Of a stretch of DNA of 64,000 nt, positions 27,841 through 36,002 are shown piece by piece (position 1 is the stretch's first letter; every line of letters begins with the position of its first letter). This DNA comes from Paenibacillus psychroresistens. GTDB lineage: Bacteria > Bacillota > Bacilli > Paenibacillales > NBRC-103111. Where the stretch lies: NCBI RefSeq assembly GCF_009728935.1, contig NZ_CP034235.1, positions 3,696,001-3,760,000 of the forward strand, written 5' to 3'. A program made the position numbers and the translations under genes. Under the pieces are notes generated by a model. It did not search any database, was not told where the DNA came from, and was given only the letters and a program-made list of their open reading frames with translations.

Positions 27841-28785
27841 ATGATGAAACACACATTTAAAATTGGATTTATTTTCTTATTAACTATTGCGGTGATAACG
27901 GGATGTGGGAGTAAAAATAACAATTCAGGAGAGAGCGAAGATGGAGATAAGCTTGTTGTATTGGCTACCTATTCCATTCTCTATGATATAGTAAGCAACA
28001 TTGCCTCTGATCGAGTAGACCTTTACAGCATAGTTCCAGTTGGCACAGATCCTCATGAATATGATCCTTTACCATTGGACGTCCAGCACGCAAGTGACGC
28101 TGACATCATTCTATATAATGGACTTAACCTTGAAACAGGGAATGGATGGTTCGATAGACTCCTAGAAACGACCCATAAAAAAGGCAAAGCGGATGTAGTA
28201 TATCCTTTAAGTAAAGGGGTGGAGCCTAAGTATCTGACTACGGCTGGCAAGGAATCTGAACAGGACCCGCATGCTTGGTTAAGCATTAAGAATGGTATTA
28301 TCTATGCTCAGAATACACTCGAAATTTTGGTTGCCAAAGATCCTAATAATAAGGAGTTCTATGAGCAGAATGCCAAAACTTATATTGGAGAATTAACCAA
28401 GCTGGATGAGCATGCCATAGCACTTTTTGCAGATATTCCAAAAGCACGTCGCATATTGGTAACAAGCGAAGGAGCGTTTAAGTATTTCTCAGCGGCTTAC
28501 GATTTAGATGCGCAATATATATGGGAGATCAATACCGAAAATCAAGGGACTCCCGATCAAATGATGCGAATAGTGGATATCGTCAAGGAGAAAAAAGTGT
28601 CGGCTTTGTTTGTGGAAACCAGCGTTGATTCTCGTAGTATGGACAGTCTTTCTAAAGAAACAGGCGTTGCCATTAAAGGTAAAATTTTTACTGACTCGAC
28701 AGGGAAACCAGGTCAAAATGGAGATAGTTATTTAAAAATGATGAAGTGGAATTTAGATATCATTCATGCAGGATTAACGAAGTAA
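27841..28785 (+). CDS. Manganese-type metal-binding lipoprotein (MntA/PsaA-like)
   Basis: 314 residues, lipobox VITGC near residue 20. The four metal ligands of the PsaA/MntC type can be placed: His in [10 protein letters not shown], His in DPHAWLS, Glu in [11 protein letters not shown] and Asp in [11 protein letters not shown]. The His-His-Glu-Asp set points to manganese rather than zinc. AAGGAGG upstream; an ATG one codon later is equally possible. The metal is family-based inference supported by the MntR-like operator. Confidence 0.9.
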   Translation: MMKHTFKIGFIFLLTIAVITGCGSKNNNSGESEDGDKLVVLATYSILYDIVSNIASDRVDLYSIVPVGTDPHEYDPLPLDVQHASDADIILYNGLNLETGNGWFDRLLETTHKKGKADVVYPLSKGVEPKYLTTAGKESEQDPHAWLSIKNGIIYAQNTLEILVAKDPNNKEFYEQNAKTYIGELTKLDEHAIALFADIPKARRILVTSEGAFKYFSAAYDLDAQYIWEINTENQGTPDQMMRIVDIVKEKKVSALFVETSVDSRSMDSLSKETGVAIKGKIFTDSTGKPGQNGDSYLKMMKWNLDIIHAGLTK

Positions 28786-28816
28786 AGGGATTAGTTTTAT
28801 TAAATGAAGCGTTTTT

Positions 28817-28864
28817 CAACATCTTATTTTCTGCTCCATGCAGAATATGAGGTGTTGTTTTTTT
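28817..28864 (+). terminator. Terminator of the manganese ABC operon
   Basis: Long stem CAACATCTTA / TGAGGTGTTG with an inner TTCTGC / GCAGAA hairpin, followed by TTTTTTT. Confidence 0.88.
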
Positions 28865-28865
28865 A

Positions 28866-28920
28866 TTGACATGGTTATTCAGTAAAGCTATATTAATATC
28901 AAAATAGTAAGTTTTACTAT
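28866..28920 (+). promoter_or_regulatory. Promoter and operator of the His-rich COG0523 GTPase gene
   Basis: TTGACA (28866-28871), 17-base spacer, TATATT (28889-28894). A perfect 7-3-7 palindrome, ATAGTAA GTT TTACTAT (28904-28920), covers the start of transcription. It resembles but does not match the 7-1-7 Zur box; a Zur-type repressor is the likely reader given the gene. Confidence 0.6.
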
Positions 28921-28956
28921 TATACATGGAAGTTGAATCACAGGAGGCAATGTTAA

Positions 28957-29940
28957 ATGGAGTTGATCATACCGATTCATATTATATCTGGATTTTTAGG
29001 AAGCGGCAAAACGACCTTGTTAAAAAAAGCACTGGATTATTATAAAGAGTCTGGCAAAAAGCCGGCAGTTATTATGAATGAGATTGGTGATGTGAATTTA
29101 GATGGACTAATCCTTGGAGAAACCGTACCAATGGAGGAAATGCTCAGCGGTTGCATTTGCTGCACGATTCGTGGAGATTTGGGTATGACGATTCAAGGGC
29201 TTTATCAAGATCATCAGCCAGATGTAATTTTTATTGAATCAACAGGGGTTGCTAATCCCATGGAAATCATGGACGGCGTGACAGAAGCTTCGCTTTTAAT
29301 GAAAATTGCTTTGAAATCGATCATTACCCTAGTTGATGCACGACATTTATTAGAGCTATCACAAAAAAAATCCGGCAAAACCTTTCGTTTAATGCGTGAT
29401 CAAATTCGCTGTGCCAACGCAATTATTCTAAATAAAATGGATCAGGTTTCTTCAGGGGAGCTTCAAGGCTTAGAAAGCATCATTCGCGAATGGAATGTCT
29501 TTGCTGCAATCTATCCGACTGTCTATAGCGAGATCGACATTCAGTTGTTTGATGAATTGGATGATATCACTTGGGATAGAAAGCAGGATCAGCTGCATGA
29601 GACGGAACATGAGCCGCACAATCATGAACACATGCACGATCATAATGACAAAAAACATCATCACTCGCATGATCATGTTATGGTCTATACTCATTATTTT
29701 GAGCGAGCTATCCAGAGTGAGGCTTTTGATCAATTAATCAAGGAGCTACCAAAAGAAGTCTACCGGGCTAAAGGGATTATGGAGTTTAAGGACAAAGAAA
29801 GTCGATTTTTGTTTCAATATGCTTATCGTCAGACTGAGCTTATTAAGATCACTCCACAAGGTAAGGTGCCTAATGTCGCTGTTTTTATTGGCGAGAATTT
29901 CTCGAAAGAAGCTATAAAGCTTGCATTAGACAAGCTTTAA
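28957..29940 (+). CDS. COG0523 (CobW/ZagA-like) GTPase, His-rich
   Basis: 327 residues. G3E-family GTPase with Walker A GFLGSGKTTLL near residue 10, the metal-binding CxCC motif in GCICCTIRGD near 65, and NKMD near 150. Residues about 210-240 hold a His/Asp/Glu-rich metal-binding stretch with HDHNDKKHHHSHDH. Members deliver zinc to client proteins under zinc limitation. Next gene downstream is Zur. No client protein can be named from the sequence. Confidence 0.88.
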   Translation: MELIIPIHIISGFLGSGKTTLLKKALDYYKESGKKPAVIMNEIGDVNLDGLILGETVPMEEMLSGCICCTIRGDLGMTIQGLYQDHQPDVIFIESTGVANPMEIMDGVTEASLLMKIALKSIITLVDARHLLELSQKKSGKTFRLMRDQIRCANAIILNKMDQVSSGELQGLESIIREWNVFAAIYPTVYSEIDIQLFDELDDITWDRKQDQLHETEHEPHNHEHMHDHNDKKHHHSHDHVMVYTHYFERAIQSEAFDQLIKELPKEVYRAKGIMEFKDKESRFLFQYAYRQTELIKITPQGKVPNVAVFIGENFSKEAIKLALDKL

Positions 29941-30019
29941 GTCGATTATTGCTTGACACCCCTAGCTAAATGCTTCACTATAATTAAATAGCGAATACTT
30001 TTATAAAGGAGCTACTAAC

Positions 30020-30499
30020 GTGGTTGAACATAATGTTGAACATAATGCGACAATTCAGCAAATTATACAGGCAATGACATCCAAAGGCTGGCGGATTACA
30101 GAGCAGCGTAAAAGCATGGCTACGTTGTTTGCAGGAGCCGAAGGCTATTTATCACCCAAGGATGTTTATGATTATATGAAAATTCCTTATCCAGGAGTCA
30201 GCTTCGATACGGTATATCGCAATCTCCGTTTGCTTAGCGAAATGGGGGTATTGGAGCAATTTTATTTCAACGAAGGCTTGAAGTTTAGGGCTAGCTGTCT
30301 GAAGCATCATCACCATCACCTTATTTGCACCAACTGTGAGAAGACGATGACGTTCGATTTCTGTCCAATGAATTTCATGTCGACACTTCCTGGCAACTAC
30401 GAAATTCTCCAGCATCGCTTTGAGGTTTTTGGGATCTGTCCAGATTGTGCTGCAGCACCGAAAAAAGTTGAACAAGAAGAGCCTGTTACAGCGGAGTAA
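30020..30499 (+). CDS. zur: Zur, Fur-family zinc-responsive repressor
   Basis: 159 residues. Winged-helix domain with the conserved GVSFDTVYRNLRLL recognition region near residue 58. Zinc ligands include HHHHHLICTNC near residue 95 and CPDC near 146. The layout HHHHHxICxxC...CPM...FEVFGxCPDC follows B. subtilis Zur rather than Fur or PerR. GTG start eight bases after AAAGGAG. It lies within the zinc cluster and is expected to bind the GTAATNATTAC boxes found there. Confidence 0.92.
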   Translation: MVEHNVEHNATIQQIIQAMTSKGWRITEQRKSMATLFAGAEGYLSPKDVYDYMKIPYPGVSFDTVYRNLRLLSEMGVLEQFYFNEGLKFRASCLKHHHHHLICTNCEKTMTFDFCPMNFMSTLPGNYEILQHRFEVFGICPDCAAAPKKVEQEEPVTAE

Positions 30500-30669
30500 G
30501 CAAGTTAAGCTTTATAATTAAATTAAGCTAATTACAACTGTAGATATCGAGGGGGAATAACCTTTGATGTCTTTTTTAGTTTGGATGGATGCAATTAATC
30601 CAGTTTATGGTAATATAGTGCAAGTAAGATATTTAAAGTGTAATAGACTTTACTCGCGGAGGTGTATTT

Positions 30670-31173
30670 ATGGAACTGGATCGTTATTTTCTTGAGATGG
30701 CTCTTGAAGAAGCAAAGATCGTATTCGAAGAAGGTACTATTCCTATTGGTGCCGTACTTGTCTCACCTGATGGGAAGCTTTTAAGTAGAGGAAGAAACAG
30801 AGTTTTCACGGCTCATGATCCTTCCTGGCATGCAGAGATTGATGTAATTAGACAATCAGGGTTTGAATTAATGAAACCAGAATACAAGAATCAATGCACG
30901 TTATATTCAACGGTTGAACCTTGTCCGATGTGCTCAGGCGCCATTATTCTAGCAGATATTAAACGTGTAGTTTGGGCATTAAGTGATGACTATCTAGGAG
31001 CACTTAGAATAATGAAACAAGGAAAGCATTTTAGACATAAGTATGACAAGGTCCAAACTACGGCCATGCCATATAAAGATTTGGCAATAATGGCACAGGA
31101 ATTACATAAAGCATGGGATGAAAATCGCGGTGTATCATATGCAGTAAGTAATGTTCCATTAGATACAAATTGA
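30670..31173 (+). CDS. Nucleoside/cytidine-deaminase-family protein
   Basis: 167 residues. Zinc-dependent deaminase fold with HAE near residue 57 and PCPMC near 88, providing the catalytic Glu and the His/Cys/Cys zinc site. Closest in look to nucleoside and guanine deaminases and to TadA, but this is a stand-alone copy. CGGAGG precedes the ATG. The substrate base is not determined. It sits between zur and zagA without an obvious Zur box. Confidence 0.85.
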   Translation: MELDRYFLEMALEEAKIVFEEGTIPIGAVLVSPDGKLLSRGRNRVFTAHDPSWHAEIDVIRQSGFELMKPEYKNQCTLYSTVEPCPMCSGAIILADIKRVVWALSDDYLGALRIMKQGKHFRHKYDKVQTTAMPYKDLAIMAQELHKAWDENRGVSYAVSNVPLDTN

Positions 31174-31210
31174 TAGCAGTACAGAAAAGGAAGATACAGG
31201 AGGACTTATT

Positions 31211-31735
31211 ATGGATTTCATTCTTTATATTATAGGATATTTTATCATTGCAGTAGCTGTGTTGTATGGTTTTGGTGTTAACAAAAATTTAACTTCTAGT
31301 GATCTCTCCATTATAGTAAATATGATCATTGGCGGAGTGTTTTTTCTTGCTATGGGTAAAATAGTTGAAGTGCTTGTGAAAATAGAGAAGAAGCTGCCAG
31401 AAAGATTGATCACAAATGAATTTTCTAACATTGAGTTTTTTGTGAAATCTAATGATTTTGAAGTCTATGATTCAAGCAATGAAACCTATCAATATTTTAT
31501 TCTAGATGGAAACGAGTTTATCCAAGCTAGAGTATTTAAAAATTATCTTGAAGCAAACGAGTCTTCTTTCATATATAGATTGCCCAATCGTGGTGAAATT
31601 AAATTAACGGTATACAAAGAATATAGTCAGCTGGCTGATATGTTCTCGAAAAATAATATTATATTCGTCAAATTGTCTTCATTAAACATCAGCTTAATCA
31701 GACAAGGCAATGATATTAGACTTAGATATCTTTGA
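31211..31735 (+). CDS. Hypothetical membrane-anchored protein
   Basis: 174 residues, no family recognised. Two hydrophobic helices (residues about 3-22 and 30-55) precede a basic loop and a soluble, beta-rich C-terminal part of about 110 residues. Excellent AGGAGG site 37 bases after the deaminase stop, so it may be co-transcribed with it. Confidence 0.6.
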   Translation: MDFILYIIGYFIIAVAVLYGFGVNKNLTSSDLSIIVNMIIGGVFFLAMGKIVEVLVKIEKKLPERLITNEFSNIEFFVKSNDFEVYDSSNETYQYFILDGNEFIQARVFKNYLEANESSFIYRLPNRGEIKLTVYKEYSQLADMFSKNNIIFVKLSSLNISLIRQGNDIRLRYL

Positions 31736-31760
31736 GTTTATTAAAATGTTAATGTGGTTA

Positions 31761-31789
31761 TTGACACTCATCCTTTGTAACGATATTAT
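31761..31789 (+). promoter_or_regulatory. SigA promoter of the zagA-like operon
   Basis: TTGACA (31761-31766), 17-base spacer, TATTAT (31784-31789). Predicted start near 31796, about 100 bases before the gene, leaving a long leader. Confidence 0.8.
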
Positions 31790-31802
31790 AATACTCGTAA
31801 TA

Positions 31803-31813
31803 GTAATAATTAC
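31803..31813. promoter_or_regulatory. Zur box 1 of the zagA-like operon
   Basis: GTAATAATTAC matches the GTAATNATTAC core and lies just after the predicted transcription start. Confidence 0.75.
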
Positions 31814-31827
31814 ATTTAATGAATCGG

Positions 31828-31856
31828 CCGGACGCGAAGTTCGGTTTTATTATTTT
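31828..31856 (+). terminator. Leader hairpin with T-tract between two Zur boxes
   Basis: Stem CCGGAC / GTTCGG (one G-U) with a GCGAA loop, followed by TTTTATTATTTT. It looks like an intrinsic terminator or attenuator inside the 5' leader of the zagA-like gene. Confidence 0.6.
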
Positions 31857-31864
31857 CATTAATC

Positions 31865-31875
31865 GTAATAATTAC
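31865..31875. promoter_or_regulatory. Zur box 2 of the zagA-like operon
   Basis: A second exact copy of GTAATAATTAC, with the same AATC 5' flank as classical Bacillus boxes, immediately before the TAGGAGG ribosome site. Confidence 0.75.
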
Positions 31876-31894
31876 TAAATTAGGAGGGTGAAGT

Positions 31895-33115
31895 ATGGAA
31901 AAATTAGCGAATTTGAAAAAACTGCCGGTTACTGTTTTAAATGGATATTTAGGTGCTGGCAAAACAACCTTGCTCAATCATGTACTGAATAATCGGGAAG
32001 GTTTGAAGGTAGCTGTCATCGTTAATGATTTAAGCGAAGTTAATATTGATGCAGATTTGATTAGGGAGGGCAGCGGTCTATCTAAAACGGATGAAAAGCT
32101 GGTCGAGATGTCGAATGGATGTATTTGCTGTACTTTAAGAGAGGATTTATTGCAGGAGGTTGAAAAGCTGGCGAAAGAGAATCGTTTTGATTACATTCTT
32201 ATTGAATCTACGGGCATTGGTGAGCCTATTCCTGTAGCACAAACTTTTACTTATGTCGATGAAGAGCTGGGTATTGATCTATCTAAGCTCTGTCAGCTTG
32301 ATACCATGGTGACGGTAGTAGATGCTTTTCGTTTCTGGCATGATTTCTCCTCAGGGGAAAGTCTTTTGGATCGTCAGCAAGCTGTAGGTGAAGATGATAC
32401 TCGAGAGGTTGTAGACTTATTGATCAGTCAAATTGAATTCTGTGATGTGTTGATTCTCAACAAATGTGATATGATCGCTGCGGATGAACTTGCTGAAATG
32501 GAGCTGATAATGCGCAAGCTGCAGCCACGTGCTAAGATCATTCAGAGTACTTACGGTAAAGTTGATCTAAAAGAAATCTTAAATACAGGATTATTTGACT
32601 TCGATGAAGCAAGCCAGTCTGCAGGCTGGATGCAGGAGATGAATAAAACGGTTCATACGCCGGAAACCGAAGAGTACGGAATATCTTCTTTTGTCTTTGA
32701 GCGAAAAATTCCCTTTCATCCTGAACGCTTAACCTTGTGGATGGAGGAGTGGCCAGAGGAGATCGTCCGTGCCAAAGGCATAGTCTGGCTCGCTTCTCGT
32801 AATGAGATGGGGCAGAACCTAAGCCAGGCTGGCCCATCAATTCAATTTGGTCCTGCCGGCCATTGGATTGCAACACTTCCTGAAGCAGAAAGACAGCAAA
32901 TGTTTAATGAGGAGCCTGAGCTGCTAGAAAATTGGGATGATGATTATGGAGATCGGATCAATAAGCTTGTTTTCATTGGTATAAATTTAGATAAATCTCA
33001 TTTAATCACTACTCTAGACGCTTGCTTGCTTAATGAAGCTGAGCTCAAGATGAATTGGCATTCGTTTATAGACGAATTGCCTAATCATAAGGACGAAGAA
33101 TTGGTGCGTGCTTAA
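31895..33115 (+). CDS. zagA: ZagA/YciC-type zinc-allocating GTPase
   Basis: 406 residues, the length of B. subtilis ZagA (formerly YciC). Walker [16 protein letters not shown] near residue 20, CxCC in [11 protein letters not shown] near 74, NKCD near 190, and a long CobW C-terminal domain with [16 protein letters not shown] near 350. Known relatives are Zur-repressed zinc metallochaperones, and two Zur boxes lie in the promoter and leader here. A zinc-independent ribosomal protein L33 gene follows 25 bases later and is probably in the same transcript. Confidence 0.9.
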   Translation: MEKLANLKKLPVTVLNGYLGAGKTTLLNHVLNNREGLKVAVIVNDLSEVNIDADLIREGSGLSKTDEKLVEMSNGCICCTLREDLLQEVEKLAKENRFDYILIESTGIGEPIPVAQTFTYVDEELGIDLSKLCQLDTMVTVVDAFRFWHDFSSGESLLDRQQAVGEDDTREVVDLLISQIEFCDVLILNKCDMIAADELAEMELIMRKLQPRAKIIQSTYGKVDLKEILNTGLFDFDEASQSAGWMQEMNKTVHTPETEEYGISSFVFERKIPFHPERLTLWMEEWPEEIVRAKGIVWLASRNEMGQNLSQAGPSIQFGPAGHWIATLPEAERQQMFNEEPELLENWDDDYGDRINKLVFIGINLDKSHLITTLDACLLNEAELKMNWHSFIDELPNHKDEELVRA

Positions 33116-33140
33116 TCTAATTATTGGGGAGAGGTAACAA

Positions 33141-33290
33141 ATGAGAATAACCATAACATTAGCTTGTTCGGAAACCGGGGATCGTAATTACACAACAACA
33201 AAGAATAAACGTAATAATCCAGAGCGGATCGAGAAGAAAAAATACTCATCTCGTTTAAAAAAATACACGATTCACAGGGAAGCCAGGTAA
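33141..33290 (+). CDS. rpmG: Ribosomal protein L33, zinc-independent (C-minus) paralogue
   Basis: 49 residues with the L33 hallmarks [17 protein letters not shown] and [10 protein letters not shown]. The zinc-ribbon cysteines are lost: the first CxxC reads CSET and the second reads SSRL. Such C-minus paralogues replace zinc-bound L33 in ribosomes during zinc starvation, freeing zinc, and are Zur-controlled in B. subtilis. ATG follows GGGGAGAGG. It follows the Zur-boxed zagA-like gene closely. Confidence 0.9.
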   Translation: MRITITLACSETGDRNYTTTKNKRNNPERIEKKKYSSRLKKYTIHREAR

Positions 33291-33314
33291 TTAAGGTCGT
33301 TAACAAACAATATA

Positions 33315-33372
33315 AAAGGCGAAGCGGAATACCTGCAGATGAATGCAGGTAACCGTTTCGCCTTTAGTTTAC
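33315..33372. terminator. Large bidirectional terminator
   Basis: 13-bp outer stem AAAGGCGAAGCGG / CCGTTTCGCCTTT plus an inner stem ACCTGCA / TGCAGGT, with A-rich and T-rich flanks. It serves both the rpmG transcript and the convergent znuCB transcript. Confidence 0.9.
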
Positions 33373-33377
33373 ATGAT

Positions 33378-34199
33378 TTAGGCTTGCATGGCTTTTTTAG
33401 CGATTGATTTCTCACGCAGGGTGTACCAGCTTAAAGCTGCGAAATAGAAGAACCCTTCACTGATCGTAATGAAGAAGCTTACGGGTGCATTCGTATAATA
33501 GCTTAAGATAAGTCCCAACCAGACCCCTAGAACAGCAATGCCTGCGGAATAGAGAATCATTTTAAAAATGGAAGGTGATAAATAGCGTGCAGTAGCTGCC
33601 GGAATGGTCATTAAAGTGAAGACTAACAGGGCACCAACAATTTGAATTGCTTCGGCAACCGCGATGGACATCAAGAGCAAAAAGCCAATCGAAATTAAAC
33701 GAATGGGTAAGCCTGCTGCTTGCGCACCTAGGGGATCGAAGGAATCAAACTTTAACATGCGATAACCAAAAATCAGTACTATCAGTACGAGTGTGGATAA
33801 TCCGGCAAGCTCCCAAACATCATTTTTACTAATACCAACGATACTTCCGAATAAAAGGGCGAACATCGAGGTGGTTTGTTTGGTATTAAGCGATAAAAAA
33901 AGGATGCCTAATCCGAGAAAGATACTCAAAACCACACTAATAGAAACATCACGGCGGAATACTTTTACACCCATCTGACCAACGGCCAAAGCACTTGTAC
34001 TTGTAAATAAAAGCAGCCCATAAAGTGGATTCCAGCCCATGAAAACGGCAAATGCCGCTCCAGAGAATCCGATATGTGAAAAAGTATGGGCAATAAAAGA
34101 AAGATTTCGCGCAATTACAAACACACCAATAGCTCCACACATAATGGCAACTAGTGTCCCTGCAATAAATGCATGCTGCATAAAAGCATAATGAAACAA
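33378..34199 (-). CDS. znuB: Zinc ABC transporter permease, ZnuB-like
   Basis: 273 residues, ABC-3 permease family with about eight membrane helices; the conserved HTFSHIGFSGAAFAVF segment is near residue 37. TTG start with AGGAGGT upstream. It is downstream of, and 11 bases from, the ATPase gene on the same strand. The Zur box upstream of the ATPase supports zinc as substrate. The binding protein is not in this operon; the ZnuA-like protein at 24902 is the obvious partner. Confidence 0.88.
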   Translation of the reverse strand: MFHYAFMQHAFIAGTLVAIMCGAIGVFVIARNLSFIAHTFSHIGFSGAAFAVFMGWNPLYGLLLFTSTSALAVGQMGVKVFRRDVSISVVLSIFLGLGILFLSLNTKQTTSMFALLFGSIVGISKNDVWELAGLSTLVLIVLIFGYRMLKFDSFDPLGAQAAGLPIRLISIGFLLLMSIAVAEAIQIVGALLVFTLMTIPAATARYLSPSIFKMILYSAGIAVLGVWLGLILSYYTNAPVSFFITISEGFFYFAALSWYTLREKSIAKKAMQA

Positions 34200-34210
34200 A
34201 ATAATACCTC

Positions 34211-35008
34211 CTAAGAGTTATGGTGACAAATTGAGGAAACAGCATCATCAGCATCGGAAACCAGCATCAGCTTAGTGCCTTTTTTCATGACTTCAACTGT
34301 ATTGCCGTAAAGATTGCTAAGTACATCCGACTGCATAACCTCTTCAACCGTTCCAACTGCATAATGACCTTTAGTTAAATACAAAATACGGTGAGCGTAT
34401 CTAGCAATTAAATTCACATCGTGACTAATGAATAATACGCTTGTGCCTGTTTCATTACAGATTCTAGCAACAACAGCTGCCATCTTCTCTTGAGCACCGG
34501 GATCAAGATTGGAGGTAGGCTCATCTAATAATAGGATCTGCGGATTACGGACCAAGGCTTGTGCAAGATAGACTCGCTGTCTTTCACCACCAGATAATTT
34601 GCCGATCATTTTGTCCGATAAGCTTTCAGCATCCGTTAGTCGTAATGCTTCTTTAATAGCAGTGCGATCTTTGGAGGTGAACCAAGGCCTAATCTTATGT
34701 GGTAAGCCCAAGCTGACAAAATCCCATGAGGTCATTGGAACTTCAGGATCCATTTGACGAGCTTGCGGCACATAACCGATAACGGAAGAGCCTGCTAATT
34801 GTTTATGTAAATCATCCTCAAAAAGAATGCGTCCATGCTGAGGCTCGAGAATACCCAATAGAACTTGGAATAAAGTCGTTTTGCCAGCACCATTAGGACC
34901 AATAATTCCAAGAAATTCGCCTGGTTTTACTGTAAAGGTAACACGATCTAATATGCATTTATTGCCAAGGTGGACAGTGACGTCCTGAACTAATATTTCA
35001 CAGCCCAT
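34211..35008 (-). CDS. znuC: Zinc ABC transporter ATP-binding protein, ZnuC-like
   Basis: About 265 residues. Walker A GPNGAGKTT, Q-loop PQARQMDPEVP, signature LSGGERQR, Walker B ILLLDEPTS and switch His in FISHDVN are intact. I prefer the ATG at 35008 (AAGGAG 11 bases upstream); a GTG at 35020 abuts the ribosome site. First gene of the minus-strand znuCB operon. Confidence 0.9.
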   Translation of the reverse strand: MGCEILVQDVTVHLGNKCILDRVTFTVKPGEFLGIIGPNGAGKTTLFQVLLGILEPQHGRILFEDDLHKQLAGSSVIGYVPQARQMDPEVPMTSWDFVSLGLPHKIRPWFTSKDRTAIKEALRLTDAESLSDKMIGKLSGGERQRVYLAQALVRNPQILLLDEPTSNLDPGAQEKMAAVVARICNETGTSVLFISHDVNLIARYAHRILYLTKGHYAVGTVEEVMQSDVLSNLYGNTVEVMKKGTKLMLVSDADDAVSSICHHNS

Positions 35009-35048
35009 TAAATCAATCACTCCTTATTTCCTGTTTGCTTTGTTGCTA

Positions 35049-35077
35049 ATTGTAATCTCTATCATTAAGCCTGTCAA
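35049..35077 (-). promoter_or_regulatory. SigA promoter of znuCB
   Basis: Read on the minus strand: TTGACA (35077-35072), 17-base spacer, TACAAT (35054-35049). Confidence 0.8.
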
Positions 35078-35081
35078 GATA

Positions 35082-35092
35082 GTAATTATTAT
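35082..35092. promoter_or_regulatory. Zur-box-like site at the znuCB promoter
   Basis: GTAATTATTAT, one mismatch from GTAATNATTAC, placed five bases beyond the -35 hexamer of the znuCB promoter. Confidence 0.6.
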
Positions 35093-35368
35093 TGTTAAGG
35101 ATGGTTTAGGAGGGGAACTAAACTTGTGGATTTTATTTGCTAATATAACGTCTAAAAGGTCATCGAGCAAACATATGGGGGTGAATTTATAAATAATAGG
35201 AGTGGAATAGATGGAAATCCAAGGTTATTCAAGTAAAGTAATTTTATTGCTTATTACTTTTTGTAACATTGTTGAATTTTACAGTCTTTAAAAATCCATA
35301 TTGTGGTAAAATGACAGGATAACAATTGTGAAAAAATTGGGTATCTATTAGAGAGGAATGAAAATAAG
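35093..35368. other. Intergenic gap between znuCB and the accessory region
   Basis: AT-rich. A 26-codon frame (from ATG 35211, after AGGAGTGG) ends at 35291 and is not convincing as a gene. No repeats or RNA structure recognised. Confidence 0.4.
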
Positions 35369-35524
35369 ATGGGCGTAATAATCATGTTTATCGTTTATTT
35401 GGTAGTAGGAGCATTAATTATTAAAGTAGGCATAGATAATTCTAAAAGCACTCAATATTCAAAAGAAATATTACAAGAATTGCGTGATATAAAAGAACTT
35501 ATGATAAGAAATAAGCATGAATAA
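35369..35524 (+). CDS. Small single-span membrane protein
   Basis: 51 residues: an N-terminal hydrophobic helix (residues 2-22) and a charged, helical tail rich in Lys and Glu. GAGAGG lies 9 bases before the ATG. Its stop overlaps the longest possible start of the following lipoprotein gene, suggesting co-transcription. No family recognised; anti-toxin-like or signalling roles would be guesses. Confidence 0.55.
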   Translation: MGVIIMFIVYLVVGALIIKVGIDNSKSTQYSKEILQELRDIKELMIRNKHE

Positions 35525-35549
35525 TCGCAATTCAATTACTTTAACGGAA

Positions 35550-36002
35550 ATGAATAAAATTTCAATAATCCTTCTTTTTATTTGTTTGATATTAGCGGGT
35601 TGTAACTCTGATACAATCGAAACGCCTCGGTACGAAGGCAAAAGCTTAGTTATAGGCGTTATTGGAGATGCTCCGAATATAAGAGAAAAAAATGTGGACT
35701 TCAAAAAAATAACTTTTAATCAATTAGAGGATCAAAATCTTTCACCAGCCTTTGATGCCATTATCATTATGAAGCAACATCAAACTGAGGCTGCAAATTA
35801 AAAATATGCAAAGGTATATAAAAATGCAGGCATTCCATTTTTCTTTATGGAGTCTAAGAAGTCATATCTCCCTTTTATTAACGAAGAAATGTCTTACAAT
35901 TTGTTGGGTTTTCATTTTACACATGTCATCCGCGAACAGCTTACCATGGTATCGAAAAAATGTGGCGTTTACGTTTACGTTTCACCATATCCATTAAAAT
36001 GA
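35550..36002 (+). pseudogene. Lipoprotein gene interrupted by one in-frame TAA
   Basis: Starts MNKISIILLF with lipobox LILAGC, then a soluble domain. The frame is stopped by TAA at 35799-35801, yet the same frame continues without shift for another 66 codons of sensible protein (KYAKVYKNAGIPFFF..., ending VSPYPLK) to a TGA at 36000. A single nonsense change is the simplest explanation. The distal part overlaps the 3' end of the convergent flippase gene by 62 bases. An upstream ATG at 35517 is possible but does not fit the signal peptide. Family not recognised. Confidence 0.7.

Noticed and set aside
30548..30669. Short frame starting near TTGATGTC upstream of the deaminase gene
   Set aside because: Runs into the deaminase gene out of frame and has no recognisable protein character.
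32538..32876. 112-codon minus-strand frame inside the zagA-like gene
   Set aside because: Antisense shadow; no ribosome site and low-quality protein composition.
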